Part shown: piece by piece, positions 7,062 through 12,355 of the stretch | Layout: each line of letters opens with the position of its first letter | How positions within the stretch are numbered: position 1 is the stretch's first letter | From: Chloroflexota bacterium | Lineage (GTDB): Bacteria; Chloroflexota; Anaerolineae; Promineifilales; Promineifilaceae | Assembly (NCBI GenBank): GCA_008501785.1 | Contig: QQUD01001093.1 | Coordinates: forward strand, 1 to 12,355 | Length of the DNA stretch: 12,355 nt | Reading direction: 5' to 3' | The notes under the pieces: generated by a model | Databases searched by the model: none | What the model was told of the DNA's origin: nothing | What the model saw: only the letters and a program-made list of their open reading frames with translations | Program-made: the position numbers and the translations under genes

Positions 7062-8554
7062 TTAAGCTCTCCTGGTGGCATCAGATCAGCATCAATTAAT
7101 AGTTGCTTCAATTTATCTTCAGCAGCATAGGCTTCTGCCAAAGCATTTTGTAAATTGGTTAAGGCTTCTTCCACAGTGATCGTTTCTTCTTCAATAATGG
7201 GTTCGACGTAGCGAGGAATATTGAGGTTCCAATCATTGGCTTCAATCTCGGCCAGCGTCACCACTTTGGCGTGCCCTTCCACATCTTCGTAGTTTTGTAC
7301 CCACGTCAAAATTTTTTGGGCGTGTTCTGGTTCGAGCGTGTTTTGGTTACGGCCGCTTTTGTACAAACTCGACGCATCCACCATCAACACTTCATCGGGG
7401 TGTTTTGTCTGTTGGCTAAAGATGAGGATACAGGCTGCCAGCCCCGTGCCATAGAAGAGGTTTGGTCCCAACCCAATCACCGCATCGAGCAGATTCATTT
7501 CCAGAATCTTTTGCCGTATTTTGCCTTCCTTGCCCATGCGGAACAGCACCCCATGCGGCAAGACGACCGCCATACGGCCGTTTGTCGGGTGCATCGACTT
7601 AATCATGTGCTGTACCCAGGCAAAATCCCCATTTTTGTTGGAAGGCAGTCCGGCAAAGTTACGTTTGTAGCGATCCGTTTCCCAAACTTCCAAGCCCCAC
7701 TGCTCCAACGAAAACGGTGGATTGGCGATGACCACATCAAATTGTTGCAACATGTCGCCGCTGTGAAACGCGGGATGCCGCAGCGTATCCCTACGCACAA
7801 TCTGAAAATCTTCAATGCCGTGCATAAACAGGTTGATGCGAGCGATGCTGGATGTGGTCAGATTCTTTTCCTGCCCATACAGCTTGCCCAGCAGCGTTTC
7901 GATACGGCCGCCTTGATTGCGCACATGGTTAATGGCTGCCAGCAGCATTCCACCCGTACCGCAAGCTGGATCATAAATCGTTTCACCCGGCTCAGGATTC
8001 AAAATATCCATCATCAACTGCACGACGCTACGCGGCGTGTAAAATTCGCCCGCTTTTTTATTCGTCGCGTCGGCAAACTTCTTGATCAAGTATTCGTATG
8101 CCTGACCCAGCACATCCGGCTCCACATGGCTGTTAGACAGTAGGAGTTCAGAAAAGTGCTCAATCAAGTCTGTTAGCAGCGCATCAGAGAGGCGTGCTTT
8201 GTTGCTCCATTGTGCGTCGCCAAAAATGTTGTGCAGTTGGTCTTGGTTAGCGGATTCAATCGCACGAAACGCATTTTGTAGTGCAATGCCGATATTTTGT
8301 GAAACAGCTCGCACGTTTTGCCAATGAGCACCATCGGGAATTTGGAAGCGATGATTTTCGGGAAAGTCGATGCCATATTCGGCAACGGCTTGCTCACGCT
8401 CTTCATCATAAACATCTGAAATACGCTTGAAAAAGAGCAGGGGGAAGATATATGTTTTGAAATCGGAAGCATCAACAGGGCCGCGTAAAATATTGGCAGA
8501 CTCCCACAAATGAGCTTCGAGTTGTGAAAGGGTTACGTTGGCTGATTCACTCAT
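7058..8554 (-). CDS. hsdM: Type I restriction-modification DNA adenine methyltransferase HsdM, copy 2
   Basis: A 498-residue HsdM with all hallmarks: helical N-terminal domain, EFYTPR (170-175), SAM motif DPACGTGG (195-202) and catalytic NPPF (278-281). The C-terminal DWNLNIPRYV segment and a final helical region complete it. NPPF and NPPY are both normal for adenine methylases. It is the first gene of the operon, and its TGA overlaps the ATG of the CBS/HEPN gene (ATGA). Copies 1 and 2 align end to end with many identical blocks (HRFQIP-GAHWQ-VRAV, GQAYEYLIKKFAD, DVYDEER), so they are ancient paralogues rather than a fresh duplication. With a single hsdS nearby, the complex could contain one of each methylase, or one copy could serve another role. 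No strong ribosome site precedes the ATG. Confidence 0.95.
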   Translation of the reverse strand: MSESANVTLSQLEAHLWESANILRGPVDASDFKTYIFPLLFFKRISDVYDEEREQAVAEYGIDFPENHRFQIPDGAHWQNVRAVSQNIGIALQNAFRAIESANQDQLHNIFGDAQWSNKARLSDALLTDLIEHFSELLLSNSHVEPDVLGQAYEYLIKKFADATNKKAGEFYTPRSVVQLMMDILNPEPGETIYDPACGTGGMLLAAINHVRNQGGRIETLLGKLYGQEKNLTTSSIARINLFMHGIEDFQIVRRDTLRHPAFHSGDMLQQFDVVIANPPFSLEQWGLEVWETDRYKRNFAGLPSNKNGDFAWVQHMIKSMHPTNGRMAVVLPHGVLFRMGKEGKIRQKILEMNLLDAVIGLGPNLFYGTGLAACILIFSQQTKHPDEVLMVDASSLYKSGRNQNTLEPEHAQKILTWVQNYEDVEGHAKVVTLAEIEANDWNLNIPRYVEPIIEEETITVEEALTNLQNALAEAYAAEDKLKQLLIDADLMPPGELK

Positions 8555-8612
8555 ACGCGACGATTATTCCCCAATTACGATGGCTTAGGATAGATTCTGC
8601 AAGTTTACATGA

Positions 8613-8657
8613 TTTTGGGACGCTAATCAATTTATATAATGATATTTTGTCCCAAAA
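8613..8657. promoter_or_regulatory. Divergent promoter region with 9-bp inverted repeat (candidate operator)
   Basis: Perfect arms TTTTGGGAC (8613-8621) and GTCCCAAAA (8649-8657) enclose 27 bp of AT-rich DNA. A consensus TATAAT at 8635-8640 faces right towards the ASCH stub and oxidoreductase. An overlapping minus-strand TATAAA (8636-8631) faces the hsd operon. Neither has a good -35 hexamer; the repeat arms occupy those positions, as expected if a dimeric regulator bound there. The leaders would be about 60-70 nt each. No regulator gene lies in the window. The repeat is seen directly; its use as an operator is inferred. Confidence 0.6.
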
Positions 8658-8708
8658 GTATGCTAATAATGAATGCATGGTTGAAGCAATAGTTTGAGGG
8701 GGATTGTG

Positions 8709-8801
8709 ATGAAAACATTAACAACGACTATCAAGCGACAATATCTTCGGGAAATCGTTGCCGGAACAAAAAAGATTGAATATCGCGAAATCAAAAAGTA
8801 G
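8709..8801 (+). pseudogene. Truncated ASCH-domain protein (30 codons)
   Basis: ATG 8709 follows a good ribosome site (GAGGGG, about 7 nt upstream) and the TATAAT promoter at 8635-8640. The 30-residue product starts MKTLTTTIKRQYLREIVAG and contains TKKIEYREIKK before TAG 8799-8801. This matches the beginning of ASCH-fold proteins, typically LTIKRKYFDMILSGEKKEEYREIK, where the Lys-x-x-E-x-R part forms the putative nucleic-acid binding groove. ASCH domains run to about 100 residues or more, so at least two thirds is missing, and the following DNA encodes an unrelated oxidoreductase 5 bp later. I read it as a gene remnant left by a deletion or insertion. It could still be translated as a short leader coupled to the next gene. 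Confidence 0.65.
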
Positions 8802-8805
8802 GCAA

Positions 8806-9270
8806 ATGTCCTCCAAAACAATTTACCATCGTATGAAGTCTTTCAATGCGCGAATGGCCGCCAATTACAGACGCGGAATTGGGCCAACTCGTTTCGTTTT
8901 ATTGCTAACTACCATTGGACGCAAATCCAGCTTGCCCCGAGTTACCCCACTCCAATTTGAAAAGGTAGATGGCGCATACTACATCGGCTCAGCACGAGGC
9001 CAGGATGCCGACTGGTTCAAGAACATCCTCGCCAATCCAAACGTACAGGTAAACATTCATGACCGTGAGTTTAACGCCATTGCCGAACCAATCACCGACC
9101 CAAGCCGTATTGCTGATTTTATTGATCTAAGATTACACCGCCACCCCATAATGGTTCGCCTGATTATGCATCTGTTTGATCATCTGCCCTTACGTTTCAC
9201 ACGCATAGACCTTGAGCAACTTAGCAAAGGAAAAGCATTGGTGATTTTACACCCCCACAAGACTTCATAG
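8806..9270 (+). CDS. Nitroreductase-family deazaflavin (F420)-dependent oxidoreductase (DUF385/Ddn-like)
   Basis: A 154-residue protein of the split beta-barrel Ddn family, which uses reduced F420 to reduce quinones or nitro compounds. Family patterns seen include RFVLLLTTIGRKS (strand plus G-R-K-S at about residues 27-41), TPLQFEKVDGAYYIGSARG, and ADWFKNILANPNVQV (W-x-x-N-I/L-x-A-N-P). Length matches the family. I chose ATG 8806; an open frame extends upstream to a TTG at 8758, but that part overlaps the ASCH stub. A second ATG at 8833 is also possible. It lies 4 bp after the ASCH TAG, so translation may be coupled to that stub and transcription probably starts at the TATAAT upstream. The true cofactor may be F420 or FMN, which the sequence alone cannot settle. 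Confidence 0.88.
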   Translation: MSSKTIYHRMKSFNARMAANYRRGIGPTRFVLLLTTIGRKSSLPRVTPLQFEKVDGAYYIGSARGQDADWFKNILANPNVQVNIHDREFNAIAEPITDPSRIADFIDLRLHRHPIMVRLIMHLFDHLPLRFTRIDLEQLSKGKALVILHPHKTS

Positions 9271-9293
9271 CCACCCTGTTAACTCAACCCTAT

Positions 9294-9328
9294 GGGACAT
9301 CAAAACCTGTCAAAACATCAAATGTCCC
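9294..9328. repeat. 7-bp inverted repeat GGGACAT / ATGTCCC
   Basis: Perfect arms at 9294-9300 and 9322-9328 are separated by 21 bp that contains TCAAAAC twice. It lies after the oxidoreductase stop and abuts the -35 box of the candidate small-RNA promoter. There is no T-run, so it is a poor terminator. The GGGAC/GTCCC core with 25-bp spacing echoes the operator-like repeat at 8613-8657 (27-bp spacing). Confidence 0.55.
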
Positions 9329-9329
9329 C

Positions 9330-9357
9330 TTGTAAAATCCGCAAAATTCGGTATCCT
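9330..9357 (+). promoter_or_regulatory. Candidate sigma-70-type promoter for the structured RNA
   Basis: TTGTAA (9330-9335), a 16-bp spacer and TATCCT (9352-9357) match the consensus at 4/6 positions each. The predicted start at about 9364-9366 lies just before the first base-paired segment of the structured RNA (GGC at 9370-9372), which supports the assignment. Each hexamer alone would be weak evidence. Confidence 0.5.
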
Positions 9358-9364
9358 CTATCCA

Positions 9365-9534
9365 ACTCCGGCCAGTGTACATGATGCAAGCAACCCCCTC
9401 CCCAAAACTGGCACGAAATTACTGAACGCAAGTTCGGTACGCGACTGGAACAACCTGGTCGGAGCAGGGCTTTGTTTCCTGCTTGTATCATGACACAGCC
9501 TGCAAAAAAGCCGTTCTTTCGAGAGCGGTTTTTT
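9365..9534 (+). ncRNA. Unrecognised structured small RNA, about 170 nt
   Basis: A long closing stem joins GGC (9370-9372), GTGT (9375-9378) and CATGATGCAAGCA (9380-9392) to TGCTTGTATCATG (9480-9492), ACAC (9493-9496) and GCC (9498-9500). The 13-bp core has one G-U pair, and one bulged A separates it from GTGT. Inside is an 8-bp hairpin, TACTGAAC-GCAA-GTTCGGTA (9420-9439), with a GNRA tetraloop. A second hairpin, CGACTGG-AACAA-CC-T-GGTCG (9442-9461), has one bulge. CTCC/CCC at 9395-9401 can also pair with GGAG/GGG at 9461-9469. An alternative hairpin, AGCAGG (9463-9468) with CCTGCT (9478-9483), would compete with the closing stem, so a switch is possible. A promoter candidate precedes the RNA and a terminator follows directly. 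It does not match tmRNA, SRP RNA, 6S, RNase P, T-box or the riboswitches I know. The 5' end is approximate. Confidence 0.6.
9511..9534 (+). terminator. Rho-independent terminator
   Basis: Stem CCGTTCT (9511-9517) with AGAGCGG (9522-9528), one U-G wobble, stable TTCG loop, then six T (9529-9534). Six A at 9504-9509 precede the stem, so it could also stop minus-strand transcripts. It ends the structured RNA and separates it from the ATPase gene. Confidence 0.85.
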
Positions 9535-9677
9535 GTTGCCTATAAACCATACTCTCAATCCTCATTACATCGGCTTCGCTCAACACAAGTCTAAAATCGC
9601 AAATCGCAAACCACTTTGGGTCATCACTGAATCCAAAACTAAATCCACCGTCCCACAAAACATGCTAAACTGCCCAC
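9535..9677 (+). promoter_or_regulatory. Intergenic region with a probable leaderless start for the ATPase gene
   Basis: No gene is visible here. TGCTAAACT (9664-9671) resembles an extended -10 element, with TAAACT exactly 6 nt before ATG 9678, so transcription could begin at the start codon. No Shine-Dalgarno sequence precedes that ATG (CTGCCCAC), which agrees with leaderless translation. TTTGGGTC (9615-9622) and GTCCCA (9650-9655) form an imperfect copy of the upstream operator-like repeat with the same 27-bp spacing. Confidence 0.4.
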
Positions 9678-11108
9678 ATGCGTTTACTTGTCACCGGCAA
9701 GACTCGAAGCGGTAAATCCACCACTTTGCATCGCTGGCTCAGCGAAACTCTGAACCGTGATTGCTGGCTGCGCATCATCCTGCTAGATGGAAAAGGCGTT
9801 GAACTTAACGCCTACTCCAACCTGCCCCACAAGCCCCGCCTCACATACTACGGCCCAAACGAGCTAGACCGCTGGGCTGACATTCTAGGGTTTCTGGCGA
9901 TCGGTCTTGAAAAACGGTATCAGCAGCTCAACCAACGTGGCCTGCGCGAAGCCGATCCAGATGACAAACGCAACCTGCTGATTATCGACGAGGTGCAAGT
10001 GGGATGTCGGGATAAAGAAAACGGCCGTTTCATCAAACAACACCTCACCCGCATCGCCGAACAATCCGCCGCCTTGCGTGACGTCATCATCATCACCTGC
10101 CAACGCGAACAAAACAGCGTACCTCCCGCTGTACGCTGGAACTGCTCCGCCAAACTTCGCTTGATGGGCAACGGCTACTTCCACTACCAGCCAGACGGCA
10201 AACCTCACATCGCCGGCAAAATCCCATACCTTTCATTAGACGAAGCCATCACCCACCTAAAAGACTGCCCGACTAACGACGACAAGACTATCGACTACCT
10301 GACTACCAACACCCTCCTCGACCTTCTCCAAGCCCATCACAGCGACCAAAGCCGCACCGCCCGCGCCAATGCAACCCTCTACCTCGGTGCAGACGGCAGC
10401 GGCAAAACCTACCGCTTACAAAAACACCCCGATCCCAAAACATCCCGCCGCATCTACGCCGACTTGCTCGACAGTCACCGAACCTGGCTGCTAACCATCC
10501 TAGAGTCATGCGGAGCCACCCCACCCACCAAAACGACCACTACCCAACTAGCCACCCTGGCCATGTTGGCCATCCAGGCCGAACCAACCACACTCCTTCT
10601 CGACAACATCGATCACGCCAATGTTGCAGCCCGCAAATCTATTCTCACCCTTATCAATGCCACAGAAATTTGTGCCTTGGCAGCCTGCCCACCTGATACA
10701 CCCACACTAAAACGCAAAATAAACCCGCTCATTTCCCGCTGCACCGTCGTTCGCATCCCACCTTTGACTACAGAACAAGCTGCCGCCCTGGCTGACCAGG
10801 AACTGCCACCCGACATCCCACGCCGCGCTGCCACACTGCGCCGTATTGTTGACATGGGCAGCGGCCATCCGGCCACCATCGTCAATCTTTGCCGCCAAGC
10901 TAAACGCGGCACCTTGCGCGAATTACGGCATCTGGAAAATGCGCCCAAGCGATTCAACCTGGTCTGGCTACTGCTGATCCCCATCCTGATTTTGATCATC
11001 ATCTGGCGTTACCGCATCGATAGCTACATGGCCAGCGCATTGCTTCTTACCATGCTCATGTTACTGCGCCCGATTATTTATCGTTCAGTACGGCAAACAT
11101 CCACCTAG
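9678..11108 (+). CDS. Membrane-anchored tandem ATPase: FtsK/SpoIIIE-like plus AAA-like domain
   Basis: A 476-residue protein with two nucleotide-binding domains. Domain 1 (1-195) has Walker A GKTRSGKS (7-14), the FtsK-like signature DGKGVELNAYSNLPH (37-51; DPKxVEL in FtsK), Walker B LLIIDE (100-105) and CQREQNSVPPAVRWNCSAKLRLM (split as 141-158 and 159-163), matching the FtsK TQRP segment. Domain 2 (about 225-420) has Walker A GADGSGKT (237-244), Walker B TLLLDN (305-310) and a small helical lid, as in AAA/ORC-like ATPases. Two membrane helices (427-444 and about 450-468) close the protein, placing both ATPase domains in the cytoplasm. It is much shorter than chromosomal FtsK and lacks its N-terminal four-helix anchor and gamma domain. 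DNA pumping or transfer at the membrane is plausible but inferred. It is co-directional with the hydrolase/HlyD-like gene 91 bp downstream. The start ATG appears leaderless. Confidence 0.85.
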   Translation: MRLLVTGKTRSGKSTTLHRWLSETLNRDCWLRIILLDGKGVELNAYSNLPHKPRLTYYGPNELDRWADILGFLAIGLEKRYQQLNQRGLREADPDDKRNLLIIDEVQVGCRDKENGRFIKQHLTRIAEQSAALRDVIIITCQREQNSVPPAVRWNCSAKLRLMGNGYFHYQPDGKPHIAGKIPYLSLDEAITHLKDCPTNDDKTIDYLTTNTLLDLLQAHHSDQSRTARANATLYLGADGSGKTYRLQKHPDPKTSRRIYADLLDSHRTWLLTILESCGATPPTKTTTTQLATLAMLAIQAEPTTLLLDNIDHANVAARKSILTLINATEICALAACPPDTPTLKRKINPLISRCTVVRIPPLTTEQAAALADQELPPDIPRRAATLRRIVDMGSGHPATIVNLCRQAKRGTLRELRHLENAPKRFNLVWLLLIPILILIIIWRYRIDSYMASALLLTMLMLLRPIIYRSVRQTST

Positions 11109-11133
11109 AAAATTATTGCTTGACAACCCGACC

Positions 11134-11182
11134 CCAGGGCGCGGCACACAAAAACAGCCTTTAGACACGCGCCGCGCCCTGG
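11134..11182. repeat. 12-bp GC-rich inverted repeat
   Basis: CCAGGGCGCGGC (11134-11145) and GCCGCGCCCTGG (11171-11182) are perfect complements around a 25-nt loop. No T-run follows on either strand, so this is not a standard intrinsic terminator. It lies in the 91-bp gap between the ATPase and hydrolase genes and would form a strong hairpin in a read-through transcript. It could be an attenuating or stabilising hairpin, or a REP-like element. A consensus -35 hexamer TTGACA (11120-11125) precedes it but has no -10 partner. Confidence 0.7.
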
Positions 11183-11199
11183 CCTTAACCAAGAAAATC

Positions 11200-12355
11200 A
11201 TGCGCTACTTTCTCAACTTCCAAGGTCCACTTATCCACACCCTTGCTGGACTCTTGTCCCCATTTTGGTTTTATGCCTGGACCCAAGCCCAACCTGATTT
11301 TCGCGTCCTGGCCGCCTGTGTTCTCATTGCTTTGCTCCCTGACATCGACAGTCAGGCTTCTGTCATTGGACGTCTATTCCCGTTTCTCAGCGTATCCCTC
11401 GAACGCCGCTTTGGTCACCGGCAGATTACTCATTCATTGTTGGCTGTGGGAGTGGTAACGGCCGTTACCTACCTCCTTTTCCGCAACGACTGGTGGCTGC
11501 TCACCGCCGCCTACGGTTCCCACCTCTTCATCGACATGCTCGTCGGCTATATCGGCATCCCGCTTCTTTGGCCGCTCCAGGTCCGTTTCTACCTACTCTC
11601 TATCCGCCCCCAATCCATCGGCGAACTACTACTCGGCTGTTGCATCGGAGTTGCCTTGCTTATTCCTCTCTTTGACACCGGCCGCAACCGTGTCGCCAGC
11701 CTCATCCCCCAAGAAGACATCGCCCTCGTTCCTTCCGCGACGCCTACACCATCCCCCACACCACGTATCGTCACCATCCGCATCCAAAACGTCTACGACC
11801 TTGACAACGAAATCCTCATCAGCATAGGCGACACCGTCCAACGAGGCCAACTCATCGCCAACCTCTTTACTCACTATCAACTCATCGCTACACCAACAAA
11901 CACCCTAACAGCGACTGTTACAATCACCCCATCACCAACTTACCCAATCCCGCCTACACCATTCGACACCCCCGATCCACTATACATCGCCCAACTCGAA
12001 AACAACCTCCACCTTGCCCAAGCCCGTTACAATGCTGTCATCGCTACAACCACTCCAAACCCATTGCGCCTGGACTACATTGCTGAATTGGAACAACAAA
12101 TTGCTGACCGCCTGCAATGCATCGGGGATATCAGCCGCAACCAGCTTGATTGGCGTGCGTGGGGTTGCAAAGTCGAATATGAAGAAATGAGTACCCAAGT
12201 CGCCATTCTCGCAGCCACGGCTGCCCCCCAATCCGCTGATATTCTTGATGCGGACATCGCTTACTACCAACTCCAATCTGCCCAAATTGCTTACGCCCAA
12301 GCCATTGCCCAACTCACTCCCCAACCCACTCCAACACCTACAAATACACCAACAA
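11200..12355 (+). CDS. DUF457/YdjM-type membrane metal-dependent hydrolase fused to an HlyD-like region (partial, C-terminus beyond window)
   Basis: Open from ATG 11200 to the right edge, 385 codons. Residues 1-160 form a multi-pass membrane domain with DUF457/YdjM motifs: H13, LLPDIDSQ (D48, D50), RRFGHRQITHSL (H73, H78) and GSHLFIDML (H108, D112), the presumed metal ligands. A TPTPSPTP linker (181-188) leads to a short barrel-sandwich segment (about 189-222) containing ISIGDTVQRGQLIANL, which resembles biotinyl-lipoyl or HlyD modules. A second Thr/Pro-rich stretch (230-258) and a helical, Gln/Ala-rich coiled-coil-like part (260-372) follow, then another PTPTPTNTPT run at the edge. HlyD adaptors usually have one N-terminal membrane helix; here a whole hydrolase domain takes that place, an unusual fusion. 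The linker style is common in Chloroflexota. No ribosome site precedes the ATG. The substrate is unknown. Confidence 0.82.
   Translation, partial: MRYFLNFQGPLIHTLAGLLSPFWFYAWTQAQPDFRVLAACVLIALLPDIDSQASVIGRLFPFLSVSLERRFGHRQITHSLLAVGVVTAVTYLLFRNDWWLLTAAYGSHLFIDMLVGYIGIPLLWPLQVRFYLLSIRPQSIGELLLGCCIGVALLIPLFDTGRNRVASLIPQEDIALVPSATPTPSPTPRIVTIRIQNVYDLDNEILISIGDTVQRGQLIANLFTHYQLIATPTNTLTATVTITPSPTYPIPPTPFDTPDPLYIAQLENNLHLAQARYNAVIATTTPNPLRLDYIAELEQQIADRLQCIGDISRNQLDWRAWGCKVEYEEMSTQVAILAATAAPQSADILDADIAYYQLQSAQIAYAQAIAQLTPQPTPTPTNTPT
11455..11468. repeat. 14-bp perfect palindrome GTAACGGCCGTTAC, best copy of an over-represented RCGGCCGY octamer
   Basis: This lies inside the hydrolase gene and extends the RCGGCCGY core found ten times in this window. 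The ten octamers are at 609, 953, 3291, 4753, 6979, 7349, 7574, 7904, 10021 and 11458. Four have the longer form AACGGCCGTT. Because they occur within unrelated coding genes, they look like a genome-wide signature rather than a site for one gene. Confidence 0.7.

Noticed and set aside
7271..8143. 290-codon plus-strand open frame opposite hsdM copy 2
   Set aside because: It is antisense to a clear HsdM with intact motifs, shows no family pattern and has no ribosome site. It is a shadow of the codon bias of the real gene.
9365..9534. T-box or metabolite riboswitch controlling the ATPase gene
   Set aside because: No T-box AGGGTGGNACCGCG-like segment and no known aptamer core was seen. The terminator lies about 140 bp before a probably leaderless start, so an independent RNA fits better.
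9358..9558. 66-codon minus-strand open frame across the structured RNA
   Set aside because: It covers both arms of the closing stem and the terminator, has no ribosome site and gives a protein without any pattern.
9678..11108. Calling the tandem ATPase a complete conjugative element or plasmid transfer gene
   Set aside because: No relaxase, integrase, origin or attachment site is visible nearby, so only the domain assignment is supported.
11120..11125. Perfect TTGACA as a promoter for the hydrolase gene
   Set aside because: No -10-like hexamer occurs 15-19 bp downstream; that position falls in the GC-rich inverted repeat.

Overview
The window looks like a chromosomal accessory region of a bacterium with moderate GC content, most plausibly a member of the Chloroflexota (Anaerolineae-like). 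That assignment is an inference. It rests on long Thr/Pro-Ser linkers of the PTPTPSPTP type in an envelope protein, a deazaflavin (F420)-type oxidoreductase, a probably leaderless gene, and a strongly repeated RCGGCCGY octamer. No rRNA, tRNA, CRISPR array, transposase or integrase was seen.

Left part (1-8554, all minus strand): a Type I restriction-modification locus with an unusual layout. In transcription order it reads hsdM (copy 2), a four-domain accessory protein (CBS pair, HEPN-like domain with an RN-x3-H motif, DUF7662-like, DUF4268-like), hsdM (copy 1), hsdS, a dead 5' fragment of hsdR, a lipoprotein gene, and then hsdR, which runs off the left edge. The first four genes are packed tightly (4-bp overlap, 9-bp gap, 8-bp overlap), which suggests one translationally coupled operon. 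The accessory protein is the most interesting item. A HEPN-type nuclease candidate inside an hsd operon recalls the PrrC anticodon nuclease, but with a CBS sensor and two uncharacterised domains. The 5' end of hsdR is present twice, about 89% identical over 99 bp, on either side of the lipoprotein gene. This suggests a cargo insertion or allele replacement at the hsdS/hsdR junction. GC content drops sharply in the middle of hsdM copy 1, so its C-terminal half and hsdS may have been exchanged as one unit.

Centre (8555-9677): a divergent promoter region with a 9-bp inverted repeat around a perfect TATAAT box, then a 30-codon stub of an ASCH-domain gene and an intact F420/deazaflavin-dependent oxidoreductase gene. 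The following gap holds what appears to be an unrecognised small RNA of about 170 nt. It has a plausible sigma-70-like promoter, a long closing stem, at least two internal hairpins (one with a GCAA tetraloop) and a rho-independent terminator.

Right part (9678-12355, plus strand): a membrane-anchored protein with two ATPase domains (FtsK/SpoIIIE-like, then AAA-like, then two transmembrane helices). It is followed, after a GC-rich inverted repeat, by a DUF457/YdjM-type membrane metal-dependent hydrolase. That hydrolase is fused to an HlyD-like barrel-sandwich and coiled-coil region and runs off the right edge. These two genes are co-directional and may work together at the membrane, but no shared function can be named from the sequence.
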